From Lepidodermella squamata (lineage: Eukaryota > Gastrotricha): a stretch of 64,000 bases of DNA. Below, in pieces: positions 1 through 11,478 of the stretch. A program made the position numbers and the translations under genes. Each line of letters begins with the position of its first letter. Position 1 is the stretch's first letter. The DNA is taken from positions 2,790,001 through 2,854,000 of the forward strand of contig JBLDXI010000054.1 of assembly GCA_047495785.1 (NCBI GenBank). The letters run 5' to 3'. The notes under the pieces were generated by a model. The model was given only the letters and a program-made list of their open reading frames with translations. It searched no databases and was not told where the DNA came from.

Positions 1-3000
1 TCATTTTCTATATACGCTCGCCATCACCATTTTTGCCGTGCCACTTGTCAGTAGGCTGCTATTTCTCTTCTGTAACTCTGCTGCTATTAACGCGATACCT
101 GCTATTTTATTAAATAGCTGTTAAATTAGCTAGTTGCCATCTCATTTAAACGTGTGCTGCCCGATTGAACCCTCAGCTTTGTCAGTTCATCGCGCGCGAC
201 ACAAATGATGGGTCATCGTGTTTGTTAAAGACGGCCATTCAGCGATTATGACAGGCCGTGTTATCACCTGACAGCGGCAGAAAATGGTGGCGCCGGTAAT
301 ACCCGTTACATATAGAGTAGTTGGTCACTTATTGCACGCTGCTTCTGTAGGTAATATTCGCTCGCTCTCTGTCCACCTTAATAAAGCAGGCGGTGGCCTC
401 GCTCATCCGGGATAGCCGCCGAGGGATATAAATATTAGGCTGTTTTTATTGTGTTTGACTTGTCGCCGTCAACTATCAATCAGCGCGCGAGAAACGTGCC
501 GAGCCGCGCCCGAAAACGGCCTTAGCCATACTATACACCTAATGACTGAGAAGGATAGTTTGCGCAAACAATTTACCTGTTTAGTGTATACGCAGCGATG
601 ACCGTTTTCTCCTGCGCTCGCGACGTGTTTGCTCGCGTTTTGATTGTCAAAGAACTACCGCATAACGACGGCGACTGCTGCTGGCCGATGTTTGTACCCG
701 AAACTGGGCGAAAGGGCGTTTATCTTGTACACACACCCCCAATGCAGTAACAGTGTGCGCTTATCTCTCATTTTCCCAAACACTGGCAACGATTGCCGAG
801 AGTTGCCGAGCGCGGCAATATTATAAGTATTTATTGTATTATTATTATAAAGCGGGTACCCACCCAATCGATTCTCGCCTTAATGATTATGCGAAACTAG
901 ATATTATTCTTGTCATCGGCCCTGAGAGCAGACGTACGCGCGCGCGACGCACTCGAGTTGCCTGCTGACCGCTGACCCAGCTGACAGTTGCGCAATATTA
1001 AAAGCGACGATTTTAAGGAGGCTCGCTGCACAGTAATAATAATAATAATAATAATTTTTGGCCTTGCGCGCGCTTTTGACCGACTTTATCCCGCCGCACA
1101 CAGCAGCTCAATTTCACCACCAGTGCAGCAGCCCCAACACATGTCGATGTAATCGTAGCAATAATCCGACCCGTTTAAATTGCCCCGCCCTTGCCACGCG
1201 TCGCGTAATTACAAATTCAGCTCGATTCCCATCGTCTATCGTAATTCACTCGACTTTTATCGACACGATTGATGACTGTTGAAGCAACGCAATTTTCTCA
1301 CCACCAAAACCACCATCTACACTTCTGTTTATTGCTTATTATATATGCGAAAATTCATGGAAATTAACTCGCACTAGCCGCAATAACGATTTTTTCCATC
1401 CTCCTTAACGATTATCGGCGTGATTTTTCGCCAATATTTTGTTGTTGTTGTTGTTGAATCTGCTGCTGGTCGGGCGATTACTACTCGAGGCCGGCTAATA
1501 ATTTCTACGTCTTGTAGTGTAGCCCGAATTATTACTAATAGCCCGATCAAGACAGGAGAGGCCGCTCGCTCAGGAAAACGTCAATTATTATCGGCGTCTT
1601 ACCTTTACAATAACGTTATTGTTCGGCGGTGAAGGTTACATCAGATGATCAGGCGCGCGGGTTTGGCCTGCCATAGATAGGTATCATTATTACGCATTAT
1701 TTAGATTCAGGCAAATGTATCTATATCGAGGCATCGCCGGGCTAATGGAGTTGCCAGCGCTGATTCGCTGTTGGTCATGTGCGAAAGATATAAAAAGGCG
1801 CCCGGATGCCCCCGGCTGACGTGCCGGTGGGCGCGCGCATCGTCATCGACTAATGTAAACAGTTTACACAAAAGTGTCTGATTACTTTTCGAAGCAAAAT
1901 ATTCGACTACTGCAACTACTGCTGCTGTTGTTATCATCATTTTCGGCAGCATCAGCGATTTTCCAACCGACTTGCGCCCGGCTACCGAAGCTAAAACCTT
2001 AACAATTTATTGAAACACGCGTTAGTTTCAATTACGCGTTTGTTTTTTCTTCGGATCCTACGCGCAACGTTTAGTTTTGTAATATTGTTATTATTATCTC
2101 TGTTATGTTCGCCGAGTTGCGGCATGTTTTTGCGCGCGGATAGCCCACACGAAAAATCTCGGATTTTTGCCTCTACTACTTACCTATCGTATCTCTTCAT
2201 TCATTATCATCGTGTCAACAACTGCCACACACGCGCCGAGTCATTATCATTCACGGCGGTGTATATAGAAGATGAGGGCTGTTAGCCTCCAATCTGCGCG
2301 CAAAAAGCAGGATACGTTTTCGACTGTGCGAACACGCCTTATCTGCTGTACCACGGTACGACGTCGCTTTTTCTCCGCGCCGGCCGGCAACAAAGGCCGC
2401 CGACGCGAAACGTGGGGGCTGCTTCGTTGTTGTTATTGTTGACGCCGAGCGAGTCGTTGTTTATATTTTCTTGTTCACCGCGTATAATCGTGCTTAATTG
2501 GCCGGATATATCCCGCGTTATTTTTCGTCGCAGATAAAAACGCACCGCCTTTTGGTGGGCCCGGCGACGGCGCCTGTAATAATTAAGTAGCCCTATACCG
2601 CATAGTACCTACCTACCTACAAGCGTTTCTTGGCCGTACATCTGCCCACCGTGCAAACTTTGCATATCACGAGACAACAATAAATGACACGCGTCACCAC
2701 AACCTAAATTCCGCGCGCATATTTTAAGAATACCCGTTCCCATTGTTTATCTCATGTCACACACGATAAAAACTGAGCGGCGTTTCCAAACTAAACACCG
2801 TTCCAGCTTAAAAATGTACCCATGTTGTTGACGTGTTCAGGTTCGAAGCACATGATCGATTTTTTTTTCATCATCGTCGCCTTTGTGTAGCTGGCGATCC
2901 TACTTAATACTCAATTTTCAATTTTTTCCATAGTCAAATTTTGCCGGCAGCGATAAGATAAGCCTATTGTCTCTCGTTGTCGTTTTTTCTCTCATTCGAT

Positions 3001-3804
3001 TGAATTATCGCTTTTCGTGTAAGTGTAAGTGGCCGCAGATTCGATTATTATTTACCCTTCTTCTTTACGCGACACGCTCGTCTCAGTGTCTTTTTGTTTG
3101 CCGCGAGGCAATTTTCGCAGCCAAGAAAATAACCCGTATTCTGGTGTCGTCTTTTTCGCCGCCGATTGATTTTGCGCGCGCTTGCGTAAACGAGCCAGCA
3201 CGCCTGATCGAGTTGGCTACTAGACGCATTAAGGCAGGCAGCAACAAAATAACAACAAGGCCTTGTGCATGCCCGACCGCTGCTACTCTCTGTTTACCGA
3301 GGAACAATGGGCCACTCGGCGCGATGAAGCGAACAGCGAGACAAAACGATGACTAGTGGCCTGCTTTTTCTGAATTCCGCATCGATTTCTCATTATCGAC
3401 CTTTTATTTTTCACTGCTATAAACGTTTCCCCCTGAGTTGCAATCGCAGCGTAATAATCCTAGCCGCAATATATATGCGACTACTTGTTTCCGTTTCGTT
3501 CGTTTTCTTCAGAATAACACAGTTGCCGGAAGTCGGTTTGTCACTATTTTATAGCTATAGCAAAGCAAAAACTACTATTATTACAAAAACTACTACTGTG
3601 TGTGGGTCACGACGACTAAGCGGGTCAATTATAGGCCTGCTGCCGCAATTTATCCGCCATCAATCATCTCGATCTAATTGATTTTTGTTTTCTTACCAAA
3701 ATGATAGATTATTTGTTACTGGATATAGCTGAGTGTTTTTTATACACAACCAACGACTTGTTCGGCGTTTAGTTAGACCTCGACCCCGAACAAGCTGAGC
3801 TTAA
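1..3804. other. Long non-coding stretch upstream of dystroglycan
   Basis: No convincing gene is seen on either strand. The open frames here are short (under about 130 codons), low in complexity and match no family I recognise. The stretch has simple repeats, for example an (AAT)n run at about 1034-1055 and a (TTG)n run at about 1440-1455, and many CGCG-rich clusters. It probably holds regulatory or 5' untranslated sequence of the dystroglycan gene, or of a gene to the left of the window. That role is inference. Confidence 0.5.
1034..1055. repeat. (AAT)n microsatellite
   Basis: About seven tandem AAT units are visible in the upstream non-coding stretch. It is a simple trinucleotide repeat with no visible coding role. 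Confidence 0.85.
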
Positions 3805-6800
3805 ATGCTTATTAACAATCAAAACTGCCTTACGATCGCCGTATCGTGCCTCCTGTCTATCGTTCGTTGTTCTGTCGAGAAAAACAGCGATGATTTAACG
3901 CGCAGCCTAGCGGCAAAAGATGAAGTAGTAGTCAGAGTATTGCCGGGTCAATACCTCGGCAACATCGTCCAGGCCCCTGACAGCCAATCGCCGGCCGATT
4001 GGCTATTCCCCGTCACCAGCAAGGCGCATGTGATCATCGAAGAAGGCTTCGCGCCGCCTGTTTTCGACGCCAGCGCTGAAATTAACGACTTTCCAGCGTC
4101 GCAATTTAACAATGCGACAAGTTTTGTGTCTCCCGTTCATGTCGTTGTAAGTTGAAAAATTCAGTTTTTTAAGGAGGATTTTTTATTTATTTTTATTTGA
4201 TTAGCTTCGATCGTTTCCCACTGCATATCACCCGCTCCTGTACATCCTCGGCTCAACTCGGTGTTCAGGATCGCCTGTGCCGTCCGCCTCGCGGAAACTC
4301 CAGTCACGCGTCGTGCTATTGCTCAACCTCAACGAGGAAATGTGTGCGCGGTCAAACGCTCAATTACGCACGAATCTCGTCCGCGCACTGACCCAATTTT
4401 TCAGCCAAAATCTCGCCGATTATTGGTGGCTAGCCGCGCAGCCGAACATCGCCGACACGCGCCTAGCTAAAATGGTCATGACCATGCTGGAAGGCAACGG
4501 CTCGTCGGTGCGAGACAGCACCACAAATTGCACCCTAGTTTTACCGATCGGGTGCGGCGCGCGGGTGCCCGGAAATTACATCGATGCCGTTGTTCGCCTT
4601 CAGGATGATTTCGCGTCATTTCCGCAAGAGATCAAAACATCAGTCTCGCGCTGGTCTGTCAAGATCTTCGACCCGTTGATGCTGCCTGTTGTTTCGCTCG
4701 GCGATGAAGCTAGAAAAGCGGCTGATAACCGGTTGATGTTGCGCAACCCTAGGAATCGCCTTAGACGATCTGCGTTCGGCCTAAATCGCGGAAATAGTTT
4801 CCTCGAGTCTTACCAACTCTCCGACTACATGAATGACGAGTCGTTCGCGTTGGAAACCCGCCTTGCGATGGACGCTTCGTCCGGCGATGGCATACAGCCG
4901 CAACCCCGGCCGCCGGCGCCTGATGTGTTCGACACGCTGTCGGAGGTACAAACGTCGACTGCCATGCCTGCGTTGATTAGTAGATTTGATGATTTTGGCG
5001 GTGTTGATAAAACGCCAGACCTTAGTAGTAGCACGGTAGTTGTACCGATTGTTGACGATAGTGATGATGCTATTAACAACGACAAAGTCGACTATCAGTC
5101 GTACCAAAGCACGCCGTTAACATCCTATAGTAGCATTGCGGCTAACGATGATGTTGTTGAAGATGGCTCTGTCGAAGCTTCGACGCCGCTTGCCCCTGCT
5201 GGTGTGACTAGCACGAGCAGCGGCGATAAAGCTGAGCCTGTAGTAAACACGCCTAGTGCTAACTCACTCGAAGCATCGGCCATAGTCGATGATGCGCAGG
5301 TTTGTTGTCTAACCATTTTTATTAATCACTCAACCGCAAAAAAACTAGTCGTGTGAAAATTTCATTTTTAGTGCCATATATCATTCGATCAAGCTTTTCG
5401 AGCTGATTCGATTGATATATGCCTGTTAACACGTTTTTTTGGTGTCCAATTTGATTAAAATTGCACGATTTTGAGTTTTTATCGCACGATGACCTAATTA
5501 ATTTTATTTGACCTACAATTTGTTTTTTTTTATAGAATTTCCCGCCGCCCGCGCCGACGCATCCTGAATTTACGGAGAACAGCGTTTTTATTGCTCAACA
5601 TAAAATTCTGATCTACCCGATTCGGCGGCATTTCGAGAATTTGGCTGAATTCAGCGATATTACGTTTCTTCTCAGTAAATGCAACTCACCAGCCGAGGGC
5701 GAAACAATGGCCCAAGCGTGCCGCGTCCAGGCAACTTCAACCGACGACTGGCTGTACTACAACTACAAAACCATGTCACTTGAAGGCATCGTACCCAACA
5801 ACGGCGAATCAGTTTACGTGTTCAATCTGACCGGAATTTCGAAAACTCGGGCGCGGTCGTTTTTACTCCGCGTCTCCGTCGCGCCAGCCCAGAAAAATCC
5901 GCACATCGCCGACCGAACACACGAATTTTGCCTGTGGTTACGCTACAACCGCAATGCGAACGCTGAAGTTGCTGCGTCGATTTGTGAGTTGCAAAAAATC
6001 ATCCTTAATAATTTTTAATTTTTTTTTTAATTTTTCAGTGCGAATGCGTGAACAGTTGCAAATTGCGCGCGTTTTGACCAGCGTTCAATCGCCAACTTCG
6101 CGCATGAATCTCGACGATATCGTCGTTCTAGCTGTCGGTTTCTTGCCAGACGCTCAGGTATGCGAACGGAGAAATTAAATTAATTTTTTTCAGAATTTAT
6201 TGAATTTTTCGTGAAATTAATTACTATACCTAATATTAGACTTGGTGGTTAACTCAGTGCATGAGAGTTTACAGTCCTAAAAAATGTAGACAGGTAAAAT
6301 TAAAATGGTTGAAAAATGAGTTTTATTAGCTTAATTACACCAATTAAAAAATTGGGACACGCTCTAATATATTTGTTTTTTTTGTTAATTTATTTGAGTG
6401 TTTTTTAATTTTGAGAAGGTGTCAACTGGAATTAAAAATGTGTATTATGTTTTTTTCAGGCGGCGAAACGGCACCTGACGTCGATGTGCTTTTCACAGGT
6501 GAACTTGACGCCTGTTGACGGCGGCAAGCGGTGTCCGCGGGCCCAGTTTGGCAGACAGCTTGGCCATCTCGTAAAACTACCAGCTACGTGGTCGGACCGC
6601 GGCGCTCACAGTAAGTTATCAACAACAGCATCTCACGCGCGAGATTATAGTTATGTTTCCATTGCACGCTATTATACGGGAAATATCATATATAAGTTGA
6701 TTATCTATCTATCTGAAAAGGGGAAAGAGAGATAGGGCGGCCGGTAACACTTGTTTACGCATCGAAATAGGCGGGCATTTTATGCCTTACAAACGCGAGA

Positions 6801-8417
6801 GAATGCAAATTAGCGCCGATTTTTGTATTAGACACTAAGCTCGACCCCCGCTTACATGCCGTCGTCTAAATAATACGATAGTATATACAATATAGTATAA
6901 CATCTGGCTGGTGGGTATCGTAAGTACCCTCGAAAAATTCCCCCCTTAGAGGCGAAACAGCTGCGCATTTTCACCACTACCACCACCTCAAAATTGCACC
7001 GCTTATCAACTCAATTTTTGTACTTTTTTCTAGATTACAAATTTGCGCCGAGTCTAGCCCTAGCGACAGCGTTGAGAAACGGCAGCAATTACGACGTGAC
7101 AGACGTTGGTTTTACGTTGTTGAACGCCTGCAGAGCCGTTCGAATGGACATCAACGCCGTGTTGAATGCAACAACTGGCGATGCGGCGCAGGTTGCCGCT
7201 GAAAATCCGACCGCCACGCAGGCCGATGTTGTTGCGGCTGATATTTGGATGACGCTAGTCATACCCGGCGCCGTTCTGCTGTGCATGCTCCTGCTCGCCC
7301 TCATCGTCGCCTGTGTTCTGTACCGATGCATCCGCCGCAAGAGCCATTCGCATAGCAAGAACAAGAGCAAAGCTGCCCGTGTTGCCGTGGCTCTTGGCAA
7401 TGGAAATTCGGTATTTCTTACTAAGGTTCGCTTGCTGCTTCTACATTTATTTCAGGCTTTTATTCACGCCAGCTTGCAGCTTCAAAATAAAACTAAGATT
7501 TTAAAGACTGAAAATTAATTTTTCAGAATTTTTCAAATTTTTTTTTTATAAAATATTAGAATTAAATTTAAGCATTTTTAAATTCATTTTATACAAAATT
7601 AGCGTCGAAAACGGAAATTTCCGGTTAAAATATGTTCAATGGTTTTTTTTATTATTTTATTATTTTTATTTTTTTATATTTTTTTTCTGTTTTGCGTTAA
7701 CCTGATAAAATTTGAAAAATTCCGGTTTTTAACATATTTTATTTTTTATTTTTTTAACATGTATTTTCTAAAGTGCTAGCTTCAATTTTGAAACATCACC
7801 AACATGCCTGTTAATTTAGGAAGCTTGGGGATTAATAATTTAGATGAAAATATAAGATGAATGCTGAATGCTGATTAACTCGTTCAAAATTAATTTATCT
7901 CGTTTGAAATTTTACATTTGAAATTTTCATTATTCAGGGTGCACCGGCCATTTTTCAAGAAGAACTGGACTCAGAAGTACCTGGTCCTCCTACTCGGTTG
8001 CTAATCGCCGCTGACAACCGGGATCAATACTCTGGCACAGGTAAGATTAATAACGGCTCTATTGTTAAACTGAATTTCTAACGATTTTTCTGAAATGTTT
8101 GATTGACAGGCTCTGATCGAGATGGCGAAGACACGGCGAGTAGCAGTGCGCCGGGCGGCTCACCTGGGCGCATTCACACGAGCGAGCCGAACGTGCGCCG
8201 CGCCATGGTGCCGGCCACCCCGCCGCCGCCCGAGTACCGTCTGCATCAGAACCGCCAAAATCTAACGTTGCCCACTAACAGCGGCGCCATGAGGCACGAC
8301 GACGCCTCATCGCCGGAATCGCGCGAGCTTTCAGAAGAAATGTCCGAATTGTCGCGGCCTCTCCTCGTCAAACAAACCATGGTCTCTTCCATTCAAACTG
8401 TTGGCACTTTAGCGTAG
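3805..8417 (+). CDS. DAG1: Dystroglycan-like laminin receptor, 8 exons
   Basis: Exons: 3805-4146, 4205-5299, 5536-5983, 6039-6157, 6460-6610, 7034-7410, 7938-8040 and 8110-8417. They join in frame to 980 aa. The N-terminus is a signal peptide. Next come an alpha-dystroglycan-type region, a low-complexity S/T/D linker (exon 2), and a second ectodomain part with the family pattern CPRAQFGRQL and ATALRNGSNYDVT before a cysteine near the membrane. A single membrane span (about TLVIPGAVLLCMLLLALIVA) is followed by a basic stop-transfer. The tail keeps GAPAIFQEELDSE, matching the juxtamembrane PIIFADELDD of vertebrate beta-dystroglycan, and a PPPPEY motif. In animals dystroglycan links matrix laminin to dystrophin. 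The tail ends SIQTVGTLA, so the C-terminal PPPY dystrophin ligand is not seen. The vertebrate Gly-Ser autocleavage pair is also not evident. Identity rests on recalled motif similarity, strongest in the beta subunit. Confidence 0.85.
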
Positions 8418-9312
8418 TTATAATCCACCATAGCTGTGTATAAAAATTCCTCCTTAATGATGTAAACCTCATTTTTTCCGCTCCGATAATAATATAAAAA
8501 TAATAACGAAAAATATCTTGTCTTCTAAGAGTGCCTAAATAGTCTGTTGGGGTCCGCGCCTTCACTGCACCAAATTTATTTTCGAAAAATTGACAGTCTT
8601 TTGTTCTCGGTCGGTTTTCGTTTCATCAAGCTAAATAAGCTGAAAAATAATAATATTATTATTAAATAATTTCGAGCGAAAAACCAAATTGACGATGACA
8701 ATAATAATTGCGCGAAAAGGTGTGATCTTTTCTATAATGTAAATAGTCGTTTTTTTTATGCCGGGACCTGTCTCTCGATTTTCGGCGCTGTTCGTTTTTT
8801 CTCTCTTGACCTCGGCTAAAAAAATCACACGATGTAAATTTTTACTACTACCCGTTTCGCGTTTTTACTACCGAAGGTTATCTCTCTTCTCTCTCTTCTT
8901 CTCTCGCTGTTTCTCTTCTCGACGATGACTTCATAACAAAAAAAGTGCTGACGTTTTATTGTTTCGACTTTTACAACAGTTGTTATATCGATTAATATAA
9001 TAATTATTGTTAATATTTGTAAATATTTGAGCGTTGGCTGATGATGATGATAAAAAAAATGGCTGAAAATTTTAATACGCACAGTTTTAAATAATGATGA
9101 CGACGAGCGATACAGAATAACTTCTACCTATGTACTTCCGTTTTTTGCGACGCTGGTTCAAATATCAAGTTGACAGACAGAAAAAAATGACAATAAAATG
9201 AGTCAAGTTTTTGCACGTATTTTCGGTGTTTTTCTCTTAATGGGTCTGAAGCATGCAAAGGCTGCCGAGCTAATTTCCGGGACCTGAGCAAAAATAGTTC
9301 CATCAGATAAAA
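8418..9312. other. Intergenic stretch, probably dystroglycan 3' UTR
   Basis: AT-rich sequence with no coding signal. An AATAAA-type signal lies near 9191, which may end a long dystroglycan transcript. Pyrimidine-rich CTCTCTTCT runs occur near 8880-8920. Confidence 0.4.
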
Positions 9313-9743
9313 ATGCAGAATTTAATTATCAGTTTCATTACAGGAGCCATTCTCTTGAGTCTGTTGAACTTGGGAGATGGGTTTCTCTTCGGTTTCGGGC
9401 ATCATCACCATCACCCAATTTACCGGGCCCATCGCGTCTATCACATTCAGGGAACTTGTCCTAGAAATGGAAATTTCACAGCTACCGAAAGAATGGCCCT
9501 GAGAAGTTTGTTTGACTTGGCAGCGCAAGATCTCAGAAGCCAGCCGGCTACTACGTCATGCGATGTGGCTTTGAAATATTACACGATTGGGCAGAATCGG
9601 ATATGTTATCGGTTCATCAAAATGGCGAGAAAGAACTTGCAAAGGTATTTTTCAAGCAACTAGCCGATCCTAATTTACCTATTTCGTTCACCAGATCCGA
9701 AATCATCTGCCCAGCATCATGCAAACCGTTCGGATATTGCTGA
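9313..9743 (+). CDS. Small secreted six-cysteine protein, copy A
   Basis: Exons 9313-9644 and 9695-9743 (50-bp intron) give 126 aa. It starts with a signal peptide and has a His-rich stretch (GFGHHHHHPIY) after the predicted cleavage region. The mature part has six cysteines spaced C-x33-C-x14-C-x17-C-x3-C-x5-C, and the last cysteine is the final residue. The next gene downstream has the same spacing from the second cysteine on, and the same 49-bp last exon in the same phase, so the two are tandem paralogues. I do not recognise the family. Secretion and three disulfides are inferred from the signal peptide and the even cysteine count. A poly(A) signal AATAAA lies near 9846. Confidence 0.75.
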
Positions 9744-10407
9744 AATCCATTCATCCATCAACTCCATGGATCAATCCATTCAATCCATTCAACCAACTCT
9801 TAAATGATTATTTTTAAACAAGATTTACTCAAGAATTTCGTTGATAATAAAAGTTGATATAACCTGAAGTTGAGCACTTTTTATTTCAAGTGAATGAAAG
9901 AAGTATTTTAACGGAGAAGATTAAAGGGGATAGAGGGAAACTAAAGTTATATTCGATTATTTTAATCTCCTGAAAATTCTCCAAAAATAGTTGAAAAATC
10001 GCCATTATTCCAGAAATTAATAAAAAATTTGCGCAAAAGTTGGAATGGCCTGGTTACGCAAGTGGGACTAAACCTTTTTCTAGGATAAATTTGTTCCATT
10101 ACCTTCAGTCTTGGCGTCCCGCACTGGCTCTTTCTCACACTCAGCATTCAGTCATTTTTTCATCTTCTAAAATGTGAATCATTAGTAGAGATAATAATAG
10201 GTTGGCACCAGTGCATCGCAGTTTTTAAGCTACGGAATCGAATGCTTTCCAGTCATGCAATGGTCTATGATGAAGTCTCATGATGATGATGAAATATCCT
10301 CATTGAGTCATACCAGTAACCACTTAATGTAAAACACTTATTATTTAAGCCTCTAGTAATTCTTGCATTTTTTTTCAGTTTAAATTTTTCCTTGGTTCGA
10401 GTTAACG
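9744..10407. other. Intergenic between the two six-cysteine genes
   Basis: Contains the copy A poly(A) signal (about 9846) and otherwise AT-rich sequence. The short minus-strand frame at 9962-10147 is not supported as a gene. Confidence 0.45.
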
Positions 10408-11180
10408 ATGAAATCTGTTGTTGTCTTGTTTATTTTGGCTACATCAGCCAATGCTTTATTCCCAGCAGTTCAACCAGCAAAACCTCCAGTTGTTGCTACC
10501 CAAGCTCCTCAAGCCGCCGCTAAGCCAGTCGCCGTAGCAGCAGCGGTTCCAGCAGGGAAGCCAACCCCAGCAGTTGTACCTCCGTCCCCAACTGCTCAGT
10601 TGGCTAAACCAGCCGCAGCTCCTGCTCAGCCTCAAAACAAGGTAATAACCCAGCATAGAAGCCAACAAGTTTCAAGCGTGGGTCTAAATCCCCAGGGTTT
10701 CTTCCTGAGGCCGAGGAACAGGTATCTGCGGGCTGCGAACCAGCCGGCTAATGCAACGAATGCCCAGAAACCCGTCGCCTACCGCCAGGTTGTTTCGAAC
10801 CCGACTGCAAACAGCACTTGCCTGGTAAATGCGATTCGTCCTATGACGCAAGCCGAAAGGAGCGCATTGATTTTGTAAGTGGAAAAATGTCCGTTAAAAT
10901 CGATAAAAAAATCATTTTTTTTCGATTTTCAGGAAGTATCGCAGCGTTCTGCAAAACATTCGAACGTCTGCGGCTCTGCCGTCTTCGACTGGCTGTGACC
11001 GGGCGTACAATTTTTTCAAAATTATGGAGGCTAAGCACTGCTATCGCTACGTCATCCGCAGCCGTTACCGCATGAATCCGTAAATTTGATCTATTTTCGA
11101 TAGTGGTTGGCTAATTTTTCGCTTTTTTTAGTGAAAGCATCAAGTGTCCTGATAGCTGTAGGGCAATTACTTTCTGCTGA
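10408..11180 (+). CDS. Small secreted six-cysteine protein with Pro/Ala-rich N-terminus, copy B
   Basis: Exons 10408-10874, 10933-11079 and 11132-11180 give 220 aa. A signal peptide is followed by about 90 residues rich in Pro, Ala, Lys and Gln (APAQPQ-type low complexity), which is missing from copy A. The C-terminal 85 residues match copy A: cysteines are spaced C-x38-C-x14-C-x17-C-x3-C-x5-C with the terminal residue a cysteine, and shared pieces include CYR, CPxSC and an aromatic residue before the last Cys. The last intron falls at the same place and phase as in copy A; copy B has one extra intron. AATAAA lies at 11252-11257. The function is unknown. The Pro/Ala region could be a structural or adhesive spacer, which is inference. 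Confidence 0.75.
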
Positions 11181-11478
11181 GAGCCTTCATTTTTCGAAAA
11201 TTTTTATCACTATCATGACCCAATTAATCAGAAAAATGAGCTTTATCTTGCAATAAAGAAAATAATTTTCGTTGACTTTCGAAACAAATCTCATCTGCTG
11301 ATCCAGCCGATTTAAAGATACCATCAAATAAAACATAGTTGATCGAGAAGAGTTCTGTCATATTTTATTTTTCTCTTGGAGAAACTCTAACTTGAGCGAA
11401 AACTTTATAAAGCAAATTTGAAGGCTGAATGCTGAATGCTGAACATTCGCGGTTGATCTCGTCGATTTTGTGGCCCAA

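Noticed and set aside
2967-3681. Frames of 129 and 110 codons on the plus strand before dystroglycan
   Set aside because: No recognisable domain, composition like the surrounding non-coding DNA, and no splice path into the dystroglycan exons.
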